A DNA stretch of 64,000 nt, from assembly GCF_028769735.1 (NCBI RefSeq), contig NC_088200.1, positions 65,726,061 to 65,790,060 on the forward strand. The letters run 5' to 3'. Positions 24,285 to 34,275 of the stretch are shown piece after piece. Position 1 is the first letter of the stretch. The number at the start of each line of letters is the position of its first letter. This DNA is from Zonotrichia leucophrys gambelii. Its lineage: Eukaryota > Chordata > Aves > Passeriformes > Passerellidae. The notes under the pieces are model-generated. The model ran no database searches and was not told the DNA's origin. It saw only the letters and a list, made by a program, of their open reading frames with translations. The position numbers and the translations under genes are program-made.

Positions 24285-24294
24285 GCGCATGCGC
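24285..24294. promoter_or_regulatory. NRF1 palindromic site GCGCATGCGC
   Basis: Exact match to the NRF1 consensus core (GCGCATGCGC), eleven bases after the ZNF143-type site. NRF1 drives many nuclear genes for energy metabolism, which fits a fatty-acid oxidation enzyme. The embedded ATG is out of frame with the HSD17B4 start. Confidence 0.75.
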
Positions 24295-24365
24295 GTTGGG
24301 GCGCACCTCCCCGCCCCGTGTTGTCCCTCCTGCGGGCGGGCGGGCCGGGGCCGGGCACTGGGGTC

Positions 24366-24386
24366 GGGGCCGGGGCCGGGGCCGGG
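24366..24386 (+). other. GGGGCC triplet repeat with G-quadruplex potential
   Basis: Three GGGGCC units followed by GGG give four G-runs with two-base loops on the coding strand, about 45-65 bases before the start codon. It is probably in the 5'UTR or core promoter. Confidence 0.7.
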
Positions 24387-24431
24387 CAGTGGAGCCGGGC
24401 GGCGGCGAGCGGAGCGGAGCGGAGTGGAGTC

Positions 24432-24492
24432 ATGGCAGCGGCGGGGCTGAGGTTCGACGGGCGGGTGGTGCTGGTGACAGGCGCCGGAGGAG
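24432..24492 (+). CDS. HSD17B4: HSD17B4 coding exon 1 (start codon; dehydrogenase nucleotide-binding loop)
   Basis: HSD17B4 is the peroxisomal D-bifunctional protein (MFE-2). Its SDR domain oxidises (3R)-hydroxyacyl-CoA with NAD+, its central domain hydrates 2-enoyl-CoA, and an SCP2-like tail follows. It acts in beta-oxidation of very-long-chain and branched fatty acids and bile-acid intermediates. This exon gives residues 1-20, MAAAGLRFDGRVVLVTGAGG, and the first base of Gly21. Together with exon 2 it forms the Rossmann TGxxxGxG motif (T16-G23). The start is chosen because it aligns with the mammalian start (one residue longer here) and has G at -3 and +4. The frame is open upstream to 24279, but no in-frame ATG lies there. 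The donor is GAG|GTGAGC. Confidence 0.95.
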
Positions 24493-27343
24493 GTGAGCGC
24501 CGGCCGGGGTTTCCGCCCCCACTGGAGACGGCAGAACTGCTCGGGGGAAGCCCGGGCGGTGCGGGCTCCGCGGAGCCGCCGCTGCCCTCGGCCCTGACAG
24601 GTGTCCCGGGGGCAGCCGGTCCTGCTTCGGGGAAGAAAGCGTGTTGTTTCCGCAGAGGGCAGAAACGGGGCTGTAGGGGGGGGTGCTGGCCGTGCCGTTC
24701 CTGGCCGTGCCAAGGCTGTGCAGGGGTCAGGGCCGTGCCTCCTGCTGCCGTCAGAGGCCGGCCCGGCGCTGCCCACGCTGGGAGCCCCTCCGAACATGGG
24801 GCTTTTCTGCTCTTTGAACACACGCGGGGAGCAGCGCCGCTGCACCCCTCTCAGCAGTGGATGTCGTCCTCCAAGCGCTGTCCTGCTACCCTAATTCCTT
24901 CCCCCTGAGCCTTGGACGTAGCGTCGGAGGCGTGTGAGCCGTGTGGCTTGGCACGGTGGTGCTGCAGCAGCGCTCTCCCTGTGCCGTCAGGGCTGCTGAC
25001 GGCAGCCGCCCACCCGCTGCTGCCTGCCCGGCCCGCGGCTCCCGGGAGCCGGCCTGGGGCAGCGGGGAGCGGCGCGGAGAGACCGCTGCCAGCAGCGGGG
25101 CTGGCCTGCGCTCTTGGTGGTCTGCGGGCTTGAGCCCTTCGGGGAACGTGGAATGCTTGGTTTTGCCAGGAAGTGTTTTTGTATTTGTTGTAATGGCGTG
25201 GGGTGGGTTGATTGGTTGGGTTTTTCTGTTATTTGTTTCTTTCCCCTTTGATTTTTTTTTTTTTTTATTCTCTGTGTCCATGCTTTAGCCTTTGCCTACT
25301 CTGGTAGTTGAGCAAAAATGCGGGCTGTCAGTGTGGATGAATGACAGGCAAAGTTTGTGTTTGTGATGAGCTCTTTAGGAAACTTGTTTAGCCATACTCT
25401 GAAAAGGTTCTGCCCTCCCTCCCCACGGTAGAGTTTTGCTCTCATTTTGTGGTGCCGCACGTTTCCAGCGGAGTCGTTTTGGGGTCCTAGATTAAGTGAT
25501 GTCTTGTGAAGAAGTAGTTTTGGAAGGCACTGAACAGTCCATGTACATCACCTGAAAGTGACCAACCTGATAATAACTGAGACCACGTTTTTTAATGTTG
25601 CTTTTCTGCTTGTACCACATCTATGTTTGTGGCCTTTTCCCTATATAGTAAGCTTCACTGAAGAACAGGTTAAGATCTTGCATAATAGCAAAACAAGGTC
25701 ACTGTGGCAGTAATAAAGCTTCTAAAAAGTATTGCACTGAGTAAAAGTTTCATGTCAAAAGTGTGTGTACAGTGACCCTTGTACTCATAGGGTTAGACTG
25801 AAAATGGTTTGTTAATAGAGAAAATTCCTCTTGTATGTTTTATTTCACAACAGCTTTTCAGTAAGTGTTGATTAAATTTAGGTCAAGATTAAGGGAGGAC
25901 CTATTATTTACAGATTAGTTCTCATTTTGCTTTTATTTAATTTACATCACTGTAGTTAGATTGCATTACTAATAACGTTGTTTTTCAGCTGGATGTTGGT
26001 GAACACATCAGAGCTGGGAGTTTATTTAGACATCTGAATCACTAGTTTGTGTCAAAGTCATACCTGCTTTCACATACGCACATATCTGAAAAGTGTTTCT
26101 TTTCACTTTGAGGAGATCCTCTGTGAATTACTGTGTTGGACGTTGTTTAGTCAACCTATCTTGGTTTTTTTTAAGGTTAGTTTTGATTCTCAAACGTTCA
26201 ATCCTTGCTTAGCAGTTGAGAAGACAAGCTGATATAGCATGGCCTGAGTTTTGTGCACTTCTCAGTTGTGCACTTCTCCGTGGCTTTTCAAAACAAAACA
26301 AAAAAAGGTTTTCTTGGACTTGGGTTGTATGAGCAGTTGGGTGTATATGCACCTCACATGTGAAACTCTTGGTTGCAGAAGCCTGAGGGAGTCTTAAGGA
26401 AATTTTCAACTTATTGCTGTGAAATTAGTGTACTTAAAAACAGTATATACAATTCTTATTTTTCCCCACCCATTTTTTTTTTTTTTTTGAGAAGTGGATT
26501 TGAATGTCCAAGTGAGGTGCAAAGAGATACTGTTTGTATTCTGAGGAACTTTCTTTTGACTGACAATTCTTTGATCATTTCAATCTCCATTTTTTTTAAA
26601 TGAATAAAAAAAAGGATCAGTGCCATTAAGCCCAACAACTTTTGATTGCTACAGTGGATAGTATATCTGTAAATAATTTATTGCAATGAATGCCAAATAC
26701 AACAGGAATCTAAGCCAGAGTGAAGGTTCAAGACCCTTGCTTTTGTTTGTAGTGCAGAAATGACAGTCTTCTCTTAGGACAGGCAAACTATGTGTCTGTT
26801 TGGTTATCTGAGGTATTAGGCATTCCTTTGTATCCAAATGATTTTGTCAATATATCTTCAGTCACAGTTAAATTTTGTTCAGTTTCTTTTTCAAATTTTA
26901 ACTTTAACTAGGAAAGTGTCTTATTCACTTAGTGCGTAATTAATTAACTTGAAACATCCCCTCCTTCCTCAGTGTTACCTTAGGACATTAAAGGTTCTTC
27001 CTTTCAAGTGTATTTTTCTATCCCAAGCACAAACTCGGCAGCATACAGCTTTCCCAGATGCTTTGGCTGAATCCAGTAACAAAGAGTAAGCGTGGTTTGT
27101 TTGGGTTTTTTTTTTCTCTTGACTGGAATTTTTACTTACTGTTTATCTGTTTGTTTACTTTTGTATTTTATTCTTATAAAAGACTTTGAGCTCCTGGGGA
27201 AAATAACTTTGAACCTGCAAAGTATTTGTTTTGAATTGGTGCATTTTTCTTTATGCGATTCATTTTTTGTAGCTTTTGTCTGAATTGTGGTTGAGGAAAC
27301 AAATTAACTCTTGTTTTTAACTTTCTCTTTTTTTTAAAACTAG
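24493..27343 (+). other. HSD17B4: HSD17B4 intron 1
   Basis: Its first 640 bases continue the CpG-rich zone; the rest is AT-rich and I see no other feature. It ends with a T-rich tract and AAACTAG acceptor. Confidence 0.85.
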
Positions 27344-27397
27344 GTTTGGGCAGAGCATATGCTCTGGCTTTTGCTGAAAGAGGAGCTTCAGTAGTTG
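27344..27397 (+). CDS. HSD17B4: HSD17B4 coding exon 2
   Basis: Encodes GLGRAYALAFAERGASVV (about residues 21-38), completing the NAD-binding glycine motif and the first helix and second strand of the Rossmann fold. Phase 1 at both ends. The donor is GTTG|GTAAGT. Confidence 0.95.
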
Positions 27398-30300
27398 GTA
27401 AGTTTTATCTTAACTAACTTGATCTAGACTGTAACCTTTGCCTTTTCAGATAGCTTGCATTCGACAGTCCATGCCCTTTTTGACAGTAACCTTTGTTATT
27501 TAATGGTTTTCTGTCTTATCTTTTGCTGTTTAATTTTGCCTCTAAGCTTTATTTTCTTATGAAACAAGTTGCCCAAGTTTGTCCAAGAGCTTACCTTTGC
27601 TGGAAAGCCAGTTTGAGTTAGATCGTTTCTTAGATTTAACTTCCAGTTATGCATACAACTTTTTACTGCAATCTGTGGCCAGAGAGTGTGTTGTCTTTGG
27701 TAAATTGTGCTCACAATCTTCCAATATGACCATTTGAATATGTTGTCTTATAGTACTGTCTCTCAAGAAAGAAGTTACTGAAATGTAGCTCAATAGCATT
27801 GTTTCTTTCTGTGGCTCATGGGACAGAAGAGCTGTCCGGTCTCAGTGTCAGTGCCAAGTAGCTGTCTGTAACTTCTGGTGGTTTTGTAGTTCCTTGGTTG
27901 AACCTTAGCAGGGCATATTTAGTTGTGAAAAATGCTGTATCACAAGGCAGTCCTGTAGGTTAAGTTGTATTTTGGGTACGCACCAGCAATCAGCATTGCC
28001 ATTTTTAGATTGGCTCTTAGCAAAAATCTATTCACTGGGAAGGTTGTCAGGCGCTGGAACAGGCCAGAGAGGTGCTTGAATGACCATCCCTGCAAGTATT
28101 TAAAAGATGTGTGGATGTGGCACTTAGGGATGTGGTTTACTCCTGGACTTGGCAGTGTTACGTTAATGGTTGGACTTAACCTTGCAGATGTTTCCAGCCT
28201 AAAAGGTTCCTGTGATTTTATAATTTTGCTGCCTATGGATGAATTTGTTGATGAGTTCAAGTTTAAATGCTTAGAGATTTATGGACAAGACCTTGCTCGC
28301 TGTTTTTGTTTGTAGTTTTCTAATGACAACGCCAATCTCAGTTTACAAAATTTCAAGAAAATTGTTTGATTTTACTTCATTGATTTAAAATGAGTATGTA
28401 TGTAGACAACTTAAAAAAAATCTAGGTTGTTTTTTCTTATTTTGTTTCTGTTAATTGCCTTCTTTGATACTTGCTGTGTTTACCGCGGATGTGAATAATT
28501 CACATCGATTTCTTATTTAGCAAAAATTATGTCACTAAAGCAGTCCAAATATTTTGTATTGACTCTCTGCAGATGGTGGTGGTCTAACTTTCCAGAATGA
28601 TCTGAAAGAAAATGTACTCTATTGCCTGACCACAGCTAATGCTCCTTTATCTCTTGGCCTTATTGTGTAATAACTAAACAGTAAGTTAAGAATTGACTGT
28701 AAGGGCAACTTTTGTTTCCTTTTGGAAACTTCACACTTCAGTTTGTCTTGCAGTATTACTTCTACATGCTTGTATTTGTTTCTCTTGTTCTCTTACAATT
28801 CTGACTTCAAAGAGTTGAGAAACTACCTGTATAAATCTTTAGTTTTTTAAAACTCAAGTAGATATGAGACTTATATCTGCCTTGTCTCTTTTAAACAAGT
28901 TCCTTTTTATAAATTATGGAAAGGAAGGTATGTTAAGACCAGTGATCAAATACTCTGGAGGAATATTTAGAGGAGTTGGAAGAATAACAGTAGGCCCCGA
29001 TATGACGCCTTTGTCCAGTCCTGCATCTCTATTGTGTGAGTTGCTGTTGGTGTGGTTAAATTGACAAGAGCAGCCTAGGTGGAAAACTCTCTTGCCATGA
29101 CCCTGAGGCTGCCTGCTACCACTGTTTTTGGTTATTCTTTATCTCCTTCATGCCTCTCATCAGGAAAAGTTGAAAGTAGGAAGAAGGGTTGATTTGCTTT
29201 TGTCTTGCATCCTGTGTCATCTCCAGACCTACCATTTCTTCTGGTCTGTCTGAGGGCTCTTTTGTTGCTGTTTTAGTTTAGAGTCATGCTTTTGAAGCAT
29301 CTCTCCTGGTATGTATCCTATTTGTATTTTTGTTTGCATAGTGAAATCGTATTGAATTGCATGAGTCCTTTAAAAAACAGACTAGAAGATGCAATCTATC
29401 AGCAAACCTACATTGTTCATGTGTGCTTGGTTTGTGACACCAGAATACCACAAGAAATCAGCTGGCTTACTGTTGAAAAAACTTGTACTGTAGATGTCAG
29501 GTGCTCTGCACCAACAGTTTCACCCTTCAGATTTGCTTTTGCTACTCTTCTGTGACACGCTTGTAGCCTTAGAGGAGTTCTTCTCCAAGATTCAGACTAT
29601 AGCTATGCTCTGCCACAACCACTACAGTCTTTGGCTCTTTTCAACTGTGTGATTTCAGCTGAAAATTGCATGATGTAAAGCTTGGGCTTATAGTAATGTT
29701 ATTTCTCTATTTTGTTGTTAGGGGCTTTTTTTCATTGTTCTATCACAGTCATGGCGTTACTATTTTTAAAACCTATAATAGCTCAACTCTTTCTTGCATA
29801 CTCCTTTTTGTTTCAACTCCATTAGTGCCTGTGCTCAGCCTAAGGTACTTTACCACCTCTGAAAATTTTACCAAATATTTCATTAGGTTTTTGTCAGCAA
29901 ATTACTATTGAAGTGTGGGATAAGCATATATAAACTTGTCTGTGGTAGAGTTGTTAGGCTTTAACAGGACTGAATGGTTTGTGTATGTTTACCACTCAAA
30001 TTGTTCACTCTTCTTTCCCAGGTGTCCCTAATTTGCTTTCCTTTAATACCATGGATGTTGCAGGCTGATCAGTCTGCCTGCGTTGCCTATCCTAACACAT
30101 CCCTACTCTTAGAAATTTTCCTTAATTCTTTTCACTGGAATTGTGTTTTCTGCATGTTTGGATTGCTAGATATTGATCTGTTAGGTTGGAGATTTTTGTC
30201 TCCTTTGTTTTTTGCATCAGTGTTGAGGTACTTGTACTTTCTGCTTAAGGCTGGGCATTTTTTGTGTTTGGTTTGTTTATGCTTGGTTGTTTTTTCTGTT

Positions 30301-31487
30301 TTTTTTGACATGTCCCTCCTCTTTTGATGCTCGCTTCTTCTGGGCTTTGGCATTTTTATTTACTCACAAATTTTCTGCCGTGTTTCTACATTTCTCTTGA
30401 AGTGCTGCACACAAAGCTGAATATAGGATTCCAGATGAGGCTTCTTGATTTGAATAATAGTGATTTTGTGATGTGTTCTGCGAGCCATGTTTCTGTTTAC
30501 ATACAGAGTTAAAAAAAAGGCACAAAATGGATCCATTTCATTTTGTCATGATACAACAGACGTGGCATTGCTGCTTTTCATCTAGACCAGCAAGAACATC
30601 CTTCATATTTTGTGGATTTTACTTTGTCTGGCTTCTTGAGGTTCGAAGTTAGAAGGCAGAAAGCTGGAATTCACCATAGCAAAAGACTGTTTAGCAGAAT
30701 ACCATTGTTGCATGTAAATTCAGTCAATTCTGGCTTTTTTACAATTCCATTTTGAACCCATTTAAGCAACTTCCTAAAATTTTTTAAAATTCTTTGTCCA
30801 AATACAATGTTTTAGGGGATTTTTTGGTAGTGTTTTTGTTCCCCTGGTAGTTCTGTGAAGCTGTGGGATGTGCAGGAGTGCAGCAGAGTGTGGCAACATG
30901 ACATTCCAGCTGCCATGAGTGACGTGTGCCCCAGTGTGGGGAGCAGCCTGGACCAGATGTGTGTGTCAGGTGGGCCTCTTACCCCACAGGAGCAGGATCT
31001 GAAGCTCCAGAGCTGGCACTTCTCGCTTTGTTCAGACCGCTGGGTCTCTTCCATGATGGTGGTGGCTAGTAACAGTTTAGCAGCTCTATTAACAGGAATA
31101 AAGTCTTGCTTACGGTTCATGCAGTAGTTAGAGACTGGAACAAATTGCCTGTGATTGGGGTACAATCTAGATCTTTATCTCTGAACTTCAACACAATTAC
31201 AGAGGTAGCCTGGGCAGGGCAAGCAAGTGGAATAGATGATGGAGGGGTGGAAAAGGGTTTTCCATGTTATTTAAAGAAAATGGGATAATGTATGTTGCAC
31301 TGCTTTAAAAAAAAAAATAGTCATATGTTCTACTATTTTTCTCTTGTTATCTGTGGTTCTCAGTAAGATCCCAAATGCAGCAGGCTTTATTAATATTCCT
31401 TATAGCCTCCAGTGTGATAATGAGGTAAGGACGGACCATGAAGTCTGAGTGCTAACAACAAAAATTTCATTTCTTTGTCATGCACAG
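27398..31487 (+). other. HSD17B4: HSD17B4 intron 2
   Basis: It contains a CR1 3' fragment (27995-28228). The rest has no coding exon or recognised element. The segment at about 30840-31250 is slightly GC-richer and may be an old repeat I cannot name. Confidence 0.85.
27995..28228 (+). mobile_element. CR1 LINE 3'-end fragment
   Basis: Residual reverse-transcriptase C-terminal sequence (TGKVVRRWNR) runs into the CR1 3'UTR (GGCAGTGTTACGTTAATGG, then TTGGACTTAACC). It ends in degraded AAAAGGTTCCTGTGATT. It is 5'-truncated and inactive. Confidence 0.75.
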
Positions 31488-31595
31488 TGAATGATCTTGG
31501 AGGTGATTTTAAAGGATATGGCAAAAGCTCCTCAGCTGCTGACAAAGTTGTTGATGAAATCAGAGCAAAAGGAGGAAAAGCAGTACCCAATTATG
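31488..31595 (+). CDS. HSD17B4: HSD17B4 coding exon 3
   Basis: Encodes [20 protein letters not shown] and continues to KAVPNY (residues 39-74). The acidic Asp in VNDLGGD at the end of the second strand is the position that selects NAD(H) over NADP(H) in this family. Phase 1 at both ends. The acceptor is TGCACAG and the donor is ATG|GTATGT. Confidence 0.96.
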
Positions 31596-32118
31596 GTATG
31601 TTATTTATCCAGATGAGTGTAATGCTTTATCTATAGGAATAGTGGACATGTTAAATGAAAAGCTGATGCTGCTAGTGAAAGATTACCACCAGCTTACCAT
31701 TAACATATACATTAAACAGGTGTGATACTATGTGGAGTGGGGAAACAGATGCTAAAAGCAGGTGCATTAATTGCCTCATTCAATTAAGATTTATCTACTA
31801 TCCCCTTCTCTTTTATCTCAGTTTTTAACATTGAAGTATTAAGTAGCCGTTCTTCCGCAGTCTTCAGATGCTAAATGGGAATGGATAGTTCTTGCTTGCT
31901 TTGCTTTGTGTTTTTCTTCCTGTCACAAATGTTGTGCCATTTAGATTTGCTGGGATTTGCTTTACGCCACATGCAGATAATGGCTGGATTTGAATTTAGT
32001 TTTCACTGGGGCTGTGTGTAGTTTATTTTTCTTAGATCTGTGGAATTAGTTGTTAATATCCTGGAAGTGCAGAGCATCCAGTTAATTTTAATTGAGAATT
32101 TTTACTTTTTTCTTACAG
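31596..32118 (+). other. HSD17B4: HSD17B4 intron 3
   Basis: AT-rich, 523 bp. I see only splice signals (TTTTTTCTTACAG at the 3' end). Confidence 0.9.
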
Positions 32119-32178
32119 ATTCCGTAGAAGATGGTGAAAAGCTGGTGAGGACAGCCCTTGAGGCTTTTGGGAGGATAG
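32119..32178 (+). CDS. HSD17B4: HSD17B4 coding exon 4
   Basis: Encodes DSVEDGEKLVRTALEAFGRI (residues 75-94) and the first base of Asp95. This is the SDR segment with the conserved Asp of the cofactor adenine pocket and the helix leading to the NNAG strand. Phase 1 at both ends. Confidence 0.96.
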
Positions 32179-33276
32179 GTACAGTTGCTTAATTCATGTA
32201 GAAAATTGTGTGCAAGTGTAAAGCCATTATAAGCAGTGCAATTAACAGCCTGTGTATGAAATACATTTTGACCACACTAGTACTTACCAATTCTTGGTGC
32301 CTGTAGTCAGTGAAATCTGAATAAGGGGCTTTCAGCTTTTAATCTGAATTATCAACTTTTGTTTGGGGTTTCTTATTTGTTTTGGGTTTTTTGGGTTTTG
32401 TTTGTTTGGGTTTTTTTGTTTGTTTGTTTTTTGTGGTTTTAACGGGGATGTAAAGCTTAGTATATGTTTCGTATTTTCCTACACTTCAGAATTTTGTAAC
32501 TTCAATAATGGTTAACAATTTCTGTCACAAAGCACAAAGTCTATGACTGTCACAAAGCACGAAGTGTTATGACTGACTGCATAGAATTAGCATAAATAAT
32601 GTTGCTGAAAGCAATATTGCATGTTTTTAAGCTCTTCTGCTTACATAAGGGCAACATGCATTAGCAGAAATTAAAAAAGAAAACCCTAAGGTGTTTTATG
32701 TAACTGTTAAAGTTCTCTTTAGCCATGTGATTTCCACTGTTTGAAATCACTTGGTGAGTTTAACTCAGGGTTAAATGGCTTAAAGTACACATAAACAAGG
32801 CCAACAGGAACCCAGTTAACTATCTGACAAGAAATTGTTATGATCCTGGTCACTTTATCAGCTTTGAGACTCTGTGGTTCCTCTAGTTATCATTTGGGCT
32901 ACTGCAACAAAGGTGGTGGCATAAACTGCGTAACTGGGGCATTCTGAAATTCAAAGCAGGCTTCAAAACTGTACAGGATAGCTGCATCCTGCAGATATTG
33001 GATTCCTAGACAGCCAGCACTTCACAGCTATGCCTGCCTTTCAGGCTTTATCCCATTGAGGTCCCTGTCGGGTTGAGAGTTGCCTGTCCAGAAGTTTTAT
33101 GTTATAATATTTGTTCAAGGATAGATTCATTAATCAGGACAAGGAGCTACTGAATATATGTAATGTGATGTATATGTCCAGTGTTCTTGTGTGTGTATAT
33201 TTGGAAGTGGGAGAAAAATAGAAACAAGCTTGTATTTTATCAGTGCATTGAATTAGTTACCTTTTTTTTATTTCAG
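32179..33276 (+). other. HSD17B4: HSD17B4 intron 4
   Basis: It holds a T/G-rich low-complexity stretch at about 32355-32435 (GTTTG repeats) and a 25-bp near-perfect tandem duplication at 32522-32572. I see nothing else. Confidence 0.85.
32522..32572 (+). repeat. 25/26-bp tandem duplication
   Basis: Two adjacent copies of CTGTCACAAAGCAC followed by A/GAAGT...TATGA, differing at about three positions. Confidence 0.8.
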
Positions 33277-33298
33277 ATATTGTTATAAACAATGCTGG
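33277..33298 (+). CDS. HSD17B4: HSD17B4 coding exon 5 (22-bp microexon)
   Basis: Encodes DIVINNAG (residues 95-102, split at both ends). It contains the SDR structural motif NNAG. Only 22 bp long and followed by a 96-bp intron, both unusually short. Phase 1 in, phase 2 out. The acceptor is TTATTTCAG and the donor is GG|GTGAGT. Confidence 0.93.
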
Positions 33299-33394
33299 GT
33301 GAGTATACCTGTCCTGTTTGAGTGTGTGCTGTCCTTTTTGTGTAAACAAATGTTGATCTTACATCTGTTTTGTTTTCCTAATGTCGCATTTTAG

Positions 33395-33441
33395 GATCCT
33401 GAGAGACCGTTCCTTTGTTCGGATAAGTGATGAAGATTGGG
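33395..33441 (+). CDS. HSD17B4: HSD17B4 coding exon 6
   Basis: Encodes the end of G102 and ILRDRSFVRISDEDW (residues 103-117), the helix following NNAG in the SDR fold and nearly identical to mammals. Its 47 bp joins exon 5 in frame (phase 2 in, phase 1 out). Confidence 0.96.
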
Positions 33442-34190
33442 GTGAGTTGATTTTAAAGCAACTTCCAAATGTTCTTTCTGTGTGAAAGATGACATGTACA
33501 TCCCTCCCACGGGAACAAGAAAGAAAAGACAGGGAAGGCTTACCTTTTGCCCTGCAAGCTTAGTGGAAAGCTGCTTGTGTTCAGTGTGCAAACCAGGTCT
33601 GTGCTGCAACACATGGTAGGTGTATGTAGTTCCAAAGGGTAAGAAGAGCTTTTCTTCCCACTCCAGGTTGCCAAATGCAATAAGAAAAAGAGCCGTGTGA
33701 ATTACACAGAATAGTTTTTGTGAACACAACATTCCTAGTGCCAGCACTGCGTGGCTGAATATTAAACAGGCTTAAAAGACCCAAAACGAAGCAGAGAGGA
33801 AAGGAAACTGATGTGCCAAGGGACAGAAGAAAAAGCAAAACCTTCATTGAGGTCGTAGATGTGAAGGAGACTTTACAAGGATAGTCTGTCTTCTGTGCTT
33901 CTGGTCTGAGTCTGAGTGCAGGAATTTTGAATGCTTTTGAATTCTGTAGAGAAGAGGCCCATACAAGAGGTGGTATATGTGGGCAGCCCCTTCATAATCA
34001 GTGTATGTTCAGGCAAGTACGGAAAAGTTGTCTGTCAAGACAAACAAAAAACCAAAAAAACAAAGCAAAAAAACCCCAACAAAAAAACAGTGTGAAGGGA
34101 GTACATTTTTTGTCATGAAGAAGAAATATGGTGCATTTCAAGCTGGGAGAAAAATCCTGGAGTTACTAAACTGCTGTTAATTTGTTCTAG
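33442..34190 (+). other. HSD17B4: HSD17B4 intron 6
   Basis: An A-rich simple stretch lies at about 34040-34090. No other feature is recognised. Confidence 0.85.
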
Positions 34191-34275
34191 ATATAATTCA
34201 CAGAATTCATTTGAGGGGATCATTCCTGGTAACCCGAGCTGCATGGAATCATATGAAAAATCAGAAATTTGGCAG
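34191..34275 (+). CDS. HSD17B4: HSD17B4 coding exon 7
   Basis: Encodes [20 protein letters not shown] and then HMKNQKFG (residues 118-145) and two bases of Arg146. This SDR helix carries dimer contacts in the family. Phase 1 in, phase 2 out. The acceptor is TTTGTTCTAG and the donor is CAG|GTAAAA. Confidence 0.96.

Larger units (their letters stand above)
24120..25130. promoter_or_regulatory. HSD17B4: CpG-rich promoter region of HSD17B4
   Basis: This kilobase is GC-rich with many CpGs, against AT-rich surroundings, and it spans the HSD17B4 first coding exon and the start of intron 1. I see no TATA box near the start. GC boxes, a ZNF143-type site and an NRF1 site lie upstream, as is typical of a broadly expressed housekeeping promoter. 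The transcription start is not determined; 24295-24431 is the likely 5'UTR/core promoter zone. Confidence 0.8.

Noticed and set aside
24279..24431. In-frame N-terminal extension of HSD17B4
   Set aside because: The frame is open, but it has no ATG before 24432 and the conserved protein starts there.
23357..24496. Long open frames on both strands (379, 275 and 220 residues)
   Set aside because: They are translations of CCCTT and TTCC repeats; low-complexity sequence lacks stops by composition.
24493..24908. Read-through of exon 1 as a 209-residue protein
   Set aside because: Similarity to HSD17B4 stops exactly at the GTGAGC donor and resumes in exon 2.
30390..30500. Segment resembling an ancient amniote repeat (TCTTGAAGTGCTGCACAC...)
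   Set aside because: Only a vague resemblance from memory over a few dozen bases; I cannot name the family or its ends.
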